64,000 bases of DNA. It comes from Pseudoalteromonas galatheae. Its GTDB lineage: Bacteria; Pseudomonadota; Gammaproteobacteria; Enterobacterales; Alteromonadaceae. A program made the position numbers and the translations under genes. Of the stretch, positions 58,149-64,000 are shown piece after piece (positions within the stretch are counted from its first letter, which is position 1; each line of letters begins with the position of its first letter). The stretch lies in NCBI RefSeq assembly GCF_005886105.2, contig NZ_PNCO02000001.1, forward strand, positions 558,001 to 622,000, in the 5' to 3' direction. Below the pieces are notes generated by a model that saw only the letters and a program-made list of their open reading frames with translations, made no database searches and was not told the origin of the DNA.

Positions 58149-60372
58149 CTGAAACCTCCAGTTCAAGCGGAACACCACAATATCTTTTAGCGCTAAACTC
58201 TGTGGCATCAACCGTGTTGACTAATTGACTCTTATTTCCGATAAATAACATCGACTCTTTAGATGCGTTTATACATGTGTAAAGCCATGATTTATCAATC
58301 AAATAGAAATTATCCAAAATGACCAAGGAATGACTAAATTGACTCCCCTGAACCTTGTGCGCCGTAATTGCATAACAAAGCGCAATACTTTCAATATCAT
58401 CTAAAGACAAATCGATACAATCACCGCCAATGTTTATCTTCATCCAGCACTCACGTCCATATGCAACGACAGGCTTTTCGTAAACTTCTACAATGTCTGC
58501 TAATGTGCCAACTGGTACATCGACAAATTTATTAGGCTTAGCAAAAATAATAGGCTCACTTGTATAGAATACAGATTCACCACTTTCTAGCTTTGCTACT
58601 TTTTTCCGGTCAAAACGAATCCGCTGAACCTGAGAATTTATGTCATCGCACAATTGTGGACTAGAACAAATGATCTTAGGTACATCACTTAACATTGAAG
58701 CCAATTCGAACCAAATATTGGTCGTAATGGTACTAAGCATCTCGTGAGATTTATCTTCAGTATGGTAAATACTTAGGCTTTGCTCTTCTGACACGTCAAA
58801 TGCAGGAATAGCATCAAATACTGATGATGCAGCGCTACCAATTAAAGAGCTATACAGCCGTTGGATATCAGACTGGGACTCGGCAACGTTCACTTCAATT
58901 AACTCTGTTAGGGCTTCACCTTTTAATTCAACAGCCTGTTTGAAAAACGATCCCGGACCTATAGGCGGTAATTTAAACTTGTCACCAATGAAACAAATGT
59001 GAGCGTTAAGAGGTATAAGCTTTAATAGTTTATACAAGGTTAATATATCAACTGAATTTGAATTTTCTATCAGTATTAGTGCCCCAGACAATGCGCCTTT
59101 TAGGTTTCGCTTTTTTGCCTGTGAAATGAAGCGATTAATAGATTCTCCCTTTAAATTAGGCAGTATATTGTCTTCATTACGAACAACTGAATTAACTTTC
59201 CAAACGTTAATAGCATTATTAAGGCATACATCAATGATGATCTGGGAAAGCAAAGACTTTCCTGTTCCAGCTTCCCCGACAATAAAAGAAACAGGCTGAT
59301 TAAAGGCATTACCTAATGCCTGTAACTGGAGAGGATTTAGCTCAATATTATTGTTTTCTAGTACTGATAACGTTTCGTCAAACGCCAATGAATTTGTATC
59401 AAATAGCAGCTTTGTCATAGATAAACGCTTGTGAAGCAATGTGTTAATTGCCTTCTCAATCGCCTGATGACCTAAGATTTGTATAGTGTCATTTTGTTCG
59501 TTGAAGCAAAGCGTTTGAAAAGCGCTTTCTTCAATTTCATTTATATCAAATACAATACCAGCCTTATTCAGCTCAGCTTTGACTTCATTAGCAGGCAATG
59601 CCATATCACCGTTATTACTGAATGACGAATACAGTATTGATTCAATAAACGAAATAGCTCTGCGCTTATCGTTTAATTTGATATCAAAATTAGCTCTTAA
59701 TTTTTTGTCTAGTGATTTCCATGTCCGCTTTGCAGCATTTACAGAGGCTATAGGATAGAGCAGATATGGATTCTTTTTTATCAGGCTACTTGCGTCATGT
59801 CCTAATAGCTGACGAGTCGTTTCAACATACTCAATTGGTAATTTGTGTCGTCCAAAAAATAGATTTAATTCACTTTCACCAACAGCCTTAGCCCAACCAT
59901 CACAAAGATTTTGAGCCATAACTGGTGAGATTTTTAGCTTTTTACAGTTAGATAACTTTTTAGCTGAGTAACTTTGTAAAACTGCAAATAAACTTTCACC
60001 AAAAGCGACCTTAAGTTTCTTGGTCCAATAGCTATTTATACCGACAAAATGAGCGTTGTAGATAAGAAAATCACAAAGAACATCTGTTGAAATTTCTGCG
60101 TTGGGGTGCAGCTTTAAAGCCTCATCAACAATGAACTGTGAGCCATATTCTTTATCAAAGAAATAATCACCAGTAGCTTTCCAGATTTCTCCCGTTTGTG
60201 GGATTGAGGTGATCGCGCCGAATTCAGCCTTAACGACTATTTTCTCACGGGCAACCTTTAATAGAAAAATAGATGAGATACCACGTTTATCTTGTGTATG
60301 GTGCCGAACTAAAGTGACTACGCCTGTTAATTGCTTAACATCTTCGTGAAACGATATATTGCTTATTTGCAT
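58141..60372 (-). CDS. RecD-like superfamily 1 helicase with altered Walker B
   Basis: 743 aa from ATG 60372 (stop-start TGATG; GTG 60375 possible). N-terminal OB and helix-hairpin-like region as in RecD2, Walker A VGEAGTGKSLL (about 364-374), motif III FIGDKFKLPPIGPGSFF, motif VI ITAHKVQGSQFSHSLVIL. The Walker B segment reads ALILIENSNSVDIL where RecD2 proteins have a DEAS/DEV-type DE pair, so the catalytic Glu appears replaced by Asn. Part of the minus-strand recombination operon. Confidence 0.85.
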   Translation of the reverse strand: MQISNISFHEDVKQLTGVVTLVRHHTQDKRGISSIFLLKVAREKIVVKAEFGAITSIPQTGEIWKATGDYFFDKEYGSQFIVDEALKLHPNAEISTDVLCDFLIYNAHFVGINSYWTKKLKVAFGESLFAVLQSYSAKKLSNCKKLKISPVMAQNLCDGWAKAVGESELNLFFGRHKLPIEYVETTRQLLGHDASSLIKKNPYLLYPIASVNAAKRTWKSLDKKLRANFDIKLNDKRRAISFIESILYSSFSNNGDMALPANEVKAELNKAGIVFDINEIEESAFQTLCFNEQNDTIQILGHQAIEKAINTLLHKRLSMTKLLFDTNSLAFDETLSVLENNNIELNPLQLQALGNAFNQPVSFIVGEAGTGKSLLSQIIIDVCLNNAINVWKVNSVVRNEDNILPNLKGESINRFISQAKKRNLKGALSGALILIENSNSVDILTLYKLLKLIPLNAHICFIGDKFKLPPIGPGSFFKQAVELKGEALTELIEVNVAESQSDIQRLYSSLIGSAASSVFDAIPAFDVSEEQSLSIYHTEDKSHEMLSTITTNIWFELASMLSDVPKIICSSPQLCDDINSQVQRIRFDRKKVAKLESGESVFYTSEPIIFAKPNKFVDVPVGTLADIVEVYEKPVVAYGRECWMKINIGGDCIDLSLDDIESIALCYAITAHKVQGSQFSHSLVILDNFYLIDKSWLYTCINASKESMLFIGNKSQLVNTVDATEFSAKRYCGVPLELEVSDE

Positions 60373-60815
60373 CACACGTCACCATCATCCAAGTAAAGCT
60401 TTGGAATATATCGCCCTGTTGCCAACAAAAACTCTTCTGAAGCCAGATCTAATTGAATAGAGTTAAGCTGTGTTTCTAAAGCCTTAACTTTCAATTCAAG
60501 CTCACTATTGGAAGCTGTGTTTTCTAAATCTTCTTTTGCTGAACTTTCTTCTTCAACATCTTCAGGCAACTCAATCTCAAGTCCTTTTTGTTCTCGTACT
60601 AGCTTTTCTATTGGGCCATCAGGATCAAATAACTTTTGTAGATCTTCATTCGTATCAAGCGTTGATTTAGGCACATTATGCATTTTGAAAATTTGAGTCT
60701 TGTTAACCCGACCTTGATACAAAGGGATAATAGGCGAAGTATTTACCCAATCTGCTATCTTTTTAGCATTCTGTTTACCGATATCCTGAGAAGATTTTCT
60801 GCGCTTATTCACCAT
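60372..60815 (-). CDS. Small conserved protein of the recombination operon
   Basis: 147 aa, SD GGGGAAG upstream. N-terminal helical section with IPLYQGRVNKTQIFKMHNVPKSTLDTNEDLQKLF, reminiscent of a DNA-binding HTH, then a Glu-rich linker and a coiled coil (ELELKVKALETQLNSIQLDL). No known family is recognised. Lies 3 bp after the preceding gene; the next overlaps its stop. Confidence 0.7.
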   Translation of the reverse strand: MVNKRRKSSQDIGKQNAKKIADWVNTSPIIPLYQGRVNKTQIFKMHNVPKSTLDTNEDLQKLFDPDGPIEKLVREQKGLEIELPEDVEEESSAKEDLENTASNSELELKVKALETQLNSIQLDLASEEFLLATGRYIPKLYLDDGDV

Positions 60816-60818
60816 GAT

Positions 60819-61523
60819 TTACTTCCCCGGAAAATCAATAATAGAGGTGTTCTCGTCAGCATTGTCGTAGTCGATACCATGTTCGTCTAAAAGCTTTTTC
60901 AGCTTTGCATTTTCGATGCTGAGCTGCTTGCTCTTTAGCTCAGACTGCTTAAGTTGTTTTTTCTTGAGATCAAGCTGTGATTTTATAGACAAGCGGACAC
61001 TTTCAATCTGGTTTTCTAACGTGCTGTTTTCTTCTTCCAAGTGTTTGTTTGTCACTCGAAGTTCAATTAATTCATACGCTAATCCCTGATGATTAGCTTC
61101 AGATATTTTTAGCTCTTCCTCTAGCTCTTGCAGAGCATTCTTTTCTTTAGTGCTGCTTTGAAGCTTCGCCTTAAACTTCAGTCTTTCCCAAATGTTTAGT
61201 TTATTTTTATCGCCATAGATTCTTAGCTTTAAGCTCGTTGGTATTGCATCCAGAGACTTTGCAGATGTTGTATATGGCGGAATATCATATTGCTTAACAA
61301 CCTCCTTACTGTTTTGTTTACCGTTCCACTTTCTAAGTCCTGTAGGGCTGGTAGGGAAGAATTCAAAGACATATTTTCCTTTGTCATCAACCTGCTTGTT
61401 ACCATTAACCAATACAAAGGGAATACCTTCGTTTGCCCATTTTTCAAGTATTTCTATTTTTTTTTCAATGCGCTCAAAAGCCTCAATTTGTTGAGGATCT
61501 CGGTTTTGATTTGTCTTAGCCAT
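60819..61523 (-). CDS. Coiled-coil protein of the recombination operon (possible GmtX-like)
   Basis: 234 aa from ATG 61523, chosen because GGGGGAC lies just upstream; it overlaps the large recombinase stop by 8 bp. N-terminal globular part (GIPFVLVNGNKQVDDKGKYVFEFFPTSPTGLRKWNGK), then a long coiled coil (about 120-215). No enzyme motif. Its place directly after a large tyrosine recombinase fits the third member of a Gamma-Mobile-Trio-like set, but this is from memory of the layout, not from a match. Confidence 0.65.
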   Translation of the reverse strand: MAKTNQNRDPQQIEAFERIEKKIEILEKWANEGIPFVLVNGNKQVDDKGKYVFEFFPTSPTGLRKWNGKQNSKEVVKQYDIPPYTTSAKSLDAIPTSLKLRIYGDKNKLNIWERLKFKAKLQSSTKEKNALQELEEELKISEANHQGLAYELIELRVTNKHLEEENSTLENQIESVRLSIKSQLDLKKKQLKQSELKSKQLSIENAKLKKLLDEHGIDYDNADENTSIIDFPGK

Positions 61524-63885
61524 TAGGTTGTCCCCCATTGAAAATACTCTTACTTCTTTCCATTGTGCGTTCATGGCTCTCAATTAAAATCTCTAAATTG
61601 ACGCTTTGTTCCTTAGCTCGCATACGTTCAATGGGGAGTGTCAAATAATCAGCTTGTACTGCCTTTAGTGCGATTAAGTCTTCTTTCATGATATTAAGCT
61701 GGGTTCGTTTTACTTCTTGGTATGCACAACCCTTACATACAGATGGTTCACAAGGAGCCTTATGCTTTTTAGCTTCTCCCTCTTTTTTATGGCAAGTAGC
61801 ATGGGGTTTAGGCTTGTGTTTATGACCCCTAGCATCAAGCACTTGAGCCATTTCATTACTTTTTTCTTCGTCAGGTAATTCGCTAAAGTCTTTACCATAC
61901 TTGTCTTTGGTATAGTTGTTAAATCTGACACTCTTTTGTAAAACGCGGTAAACCTTTTTCAAATAAGACGTATATTTACCTGCCATTTCTTCGGTGCCCA
62001 TAAGTAAAGCCAGAATGTCTTTTGCCGTTGTTTCAATACCTACTTCAGCAATGATTTTATCTAGAGCCTTATTTTCTTCTTTTATCGCAATGGTTGATTC
62101 AGCTCTCTCATTTCGAGTCAGCTTGGTTTTATGATGAAGTTGCTCATGCGTTTCTCTAGCAGCAGGCTCCGTCACATAAACAGTTGTTTCTTCAGGATCT
62201 ACATGTCCTAGCTGGTGACATAATGCTAGTAAGTCTGCGTTTTTATACTGATAATGGTAAATAACAGCGTAGATACGTCTGAATGGGTGGCTTTTCATAT
62301 CCACTTCTGCATCCCCTAGCATCATTTTTAAGAAGGCGCTGCCAGTGATCTTTGAATCTTTACCCTTATTAAAGTGATATTTATAGTGTTTGAAGTTACC
62401 TTGTTCATCAATTCGAAAAGTAGGCACATTAAACAAACCGTCAACATCAACAGCGCCCCATGCTTTTTTCAATTTGATTAAACATTGAATTGCCTTGGTA
62501 CTACCGTTATTAGTTGTGTACCAACGGCGCTCACCATTTTTTTCGTTATAAAAGCATGCCTGATACCAATTGAATTTTTTATCTTTGCAGCGGAAGAACT
62601 CTTCCGTTATACCAATAAGAGGGTGCTGAATTTCTGCTTGTCTTCTTGCGTTGTAAGTTTGCAATATGACATAGCATGCGGTCATCAATAACGTGATCAC
62701 CTCGGTGACAGAAAACGCCTCAGAATCTTTATCTGAAGCGGTTAAACTCGATTTATGGATTTCAATGCCTAACAGCTTTTCAAGCTCTTTAACTTTTTTC
62801 GAACTAACTAAAAATTCTGGAAATCTACCTTCAGTAAGTGTGCGATGGCGAAGCCCTTCATCAAGATATTGATTTTTTAAGCTGGTAATCTCATTTACCA
62901 AAGAGATTATTTTTGATGAGTATTCATATACCCAAAGGTGTGAACCGCCCAATAGATCAACAACATGCTCTAAATCCAAGTTTTTTGTGCGACCAGCTAC
63001 TTTACCTAGTTTTTTAGAAAGCTGGTTGGGGTTAGGAAAAGGAATAAACTGCATCCGATCTTCATTATCTAGTTTTGCAAACCTATTCCAAGTACCAAAC
63101 CAGTTATTTAAAGATTTAACGGCTGGTTGGGAAGGTGCGGGTGCTCCTTTGGATGCTAAACGAGCACTGAATTTAACTCCCTTTGATTTTAGGTGTTCAG
63201 TTACCTTTTGGTAAACACTAGTTGGAACTTGATTTTCAAGACTGACTGCCCCGATACATTGGGCAATCTTAGGTACTCTTATACTAGTTACTTTAGAGTT
63301 TTCGGTATTACCGTCTTTGATTAAAAATGGCTCTAATTCGTCATTCTCGATTAACAAATCGACAAATGAATTAACTCGTTCATGCAAGGCCAGTGTTGCT
63401 GGGATACCGCCTTCTTTGAGCGTTACTTTCATCTTATCGATTTGCTTTTGATTTACTCCATTTAGTACGAGATGACCATGTAAGCACATATATTCAATGA
63501 ATTGCGCTGCAACGTTAACTTGCGACATTACCCCTGTTTTTACAAATGTCGGCGTATGTTTAGCTCTGTTTGCATAGATATCGATGATTTCAACAAGTGC
63601 CTTGGCATAGTCAGGGTAAACCAAAATAGGCACTGGGTGCTGCCACCCCGCAGCACCGGGAACCCATATATCACGTAGATCTATAGAGCCTTTTTGCAAT
63701 ACCGTTTCATTGGCTTTCGCGCCAGTGATCTTTGCATGATAATGTAAAACAGTACCTACAATAGCGAGCTTTTCATCTGTAACTTGCAACAGTTTTGCAT
63801 TTTCTAAAAGCAGGTCGTCATGCTCTTCCAATATATCTTCCGGCTTTATGTCTTCTAAGAACTGGTACTTAAGATTGCTGTTCAT
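61516..63885 (-). CDS. Large tyrosine recombinase with C-terminal Cys/His cluster (Gmt-type candidate)
   Basis: 789 aa, SD AAGGGAGA. Catalytic residues are recognisable: Arg in YNARRQAEI (about 400), HPFRRIYAVIYHY (about 537; HxxR), LGHVDPEETTVYV (about 567-579; His and nucleophile Tyr). A C-terminal extension (about 690-740) holds CHKKEGEAKKHKAPCEPSVCKGC, a likely zinc-binding element. Much longer than phage integrases. Operon partners are an upstream partial gene and coiled-coil proteins downstream, as in multi-recombinase elements (Tn554-like or Gamma-Mobile-Trio). Confidence 0.85.
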   Translation of the reverse strand: MNSNLKYQFLEDIKPEDILEEHDDLLLENAKLLQVTDEKLAIVGTVLHYHAKITGAKANETVLQKGSIDLRDIWVPGAAGWQHPVPILVYPDYAKALVEIIDIYANRAKHTPTFVKTGVMSQVNVAAQFIEYMCLHGHLVLNGVNQKQIDKMKVTLKEGGIPATLALHERVNSFVDLLIENDELEPFLIKDGNTENSKVTSIRVPKIAQCIGAVSLENQVPTSVYQKVTEHLKSKGVKFSARLASKGAPAPSQPAVKSLNNWFGTWNRFAKLDNEDRMQFIPFPNPNQLSKKLGKVAGRTKNLDLEHVVDLLGGSHLWVYEYSSKIISLVNEITSLKNQYLDEGLRHRTLTEGRFPEFLVSSKKVKELEKLLGIEIHKSSLTASDKDSEAFSVTEVITLLMTACYVILQTYNARRQAEIQHPLIGITEEFFRCKDKKFNWYQACFYNEKNGERRWYTTNNGSTKAIQCLIKLKKAWGAVDVDGLFNVPTFRIDEQGNFKHYKYHFNKGKDSKITGSAFLKMMLGDAEVDMKSHPFRRIYAVIYHYQYKNADLLALCHQLGHVDPEETTVYVTEPAARETHEQLHHKTKLTRNERAESTIAIKEENKALDKIIAEVGIETTAKDILALLMGTEEMAGKYTSYLKKVYRVLQKSVRFNNYTKDKYGKDFSELPDEEKSNEMAQVLDARGHKHKPKPHATCHKKEGEAKKHKAPCEPSVCKGCAYQEVKRTQLNIMKEDLIALKAVQADYLTLPIERMRAKEQSVNLEILIESHERTMERSKSIFNGGQPNG

Positions 63886-64000
63886 TTTCTAATCTCCCTT
63901 TAGCTTCTTTGAACATTAGAGGATTGGATAACTCTACATACTTCACTAAACCAAATGTAAATCGCATATCAGGTGCAATATATTCATCAAAATATTCTCT
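63869..64000 (-). CDS. 3' end of an upstream gene of the recombination operon (partial)
   Basis: Open for 43 codons from the window edge (REYFDEYIAPDMRFTFGLVK... to ...GRLENEQQS) and stopping at 63869, overlapping the large recombinase start by 17 bp. Too short to identify. By layout it may be the first recombinase of the trio. Confidence 0.75.
   Translation of the reverse strand, partial: REYFDEYIAPDMRFTFGLVKYVELSNPLMFKEAKGRLENEQQS

Overview
The window is a low-GC (roughly 40% by eye) segment from a gammaproteobacterium, most likely a marine Alteromonadales-type organism. This is inferred from gene families and codon style: FecA/ZnuD-type receptors, Cop/Cus/Czc sets and a recombinase module of gammaproteobacterial type. 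No rRNA, tRNA or core housekeeping gene anchors it. Nearly everything is accessory: a heavy-metal island of about 49 kb, then an anti-phage system, a mercury module and a mobile-element recombination module.

Layout. 0-16.5 kb: two czcCBA-type RND efflux operons (minus strand 23-6239, plus strand 8028-13833), an HMA-CDF transporter, a SAM methyltransferase, a CzcD-like CDF, two decayed genes (transglutaminase-like, CDF) and a CadR/PbrR-like MerR regulator with two matching operators. 17-32.3 kb: copper/silver cusCBA with two CusF domains fused to CusB, two PepSY reductase-like membrane proteins, then copC, a DUF4198 gene, copD, an NTF2-like gene, copA (multicopper oxidase) and copB. 32.6-43 kb: two TonB-dependent receptors, two paralogous formyltransferases, a DUF1624 membrane protein, a His-rich outer-membrane protein and a dihaem cytochrome c. 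43-49.1 kb: a MerR-controlled copper operon (P1B ATPase, CupA-like cupredoxin, PII-like protein, DUF2933, ICMT-like, Met/His-rich protein, HMA-like protein, lipoprotein, DUF5676). 49.3-55.1 kb: a stand-alone fliE, a serine resolvase with an array of inverted repeats, and a complete qatABCD defence operon. 55.1-56.7 kb: a decayed mntP and a merR/merC/GDCCVxC mercury module with a textbook MerR promoter. 56.8-64 kb (minus strand): a recombination operon with a partial gene, a large tyrosine recombinase, two small coiled-coil or HTH-like proteins, a RecD-like helicase with a degenerate Walker B motif, and a tyrosine recombinase broken by a 10-bp tandem repeat. It resembles Gamma-Mobile-Trio type modules.

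The most interesting pattern is a recurring class of small exported Cys/His-rich proteins, all ending in an R(G)PP motif within a few residues of the stop. Six copies occur (5880, 8028, 17000, 35742, 37953 broken, 40788). Each sits directly upstream of an RND operon, a TonB receptor, a formyltransferase unit or a porin. The architecture matches copper-sensing nascent-chain leaders (CutF/CruR/CopL-like, DUF2946-like). At 38293-38383 the downstream RNA can form mutually exclusive hairpins, one of which hides the receptor's Shine-Dalgarno. The locus of duplicated formyltransferases and TonB receptors governed by such leaders is a candidate undescribed metal-acquisition or metallophore-handling system.
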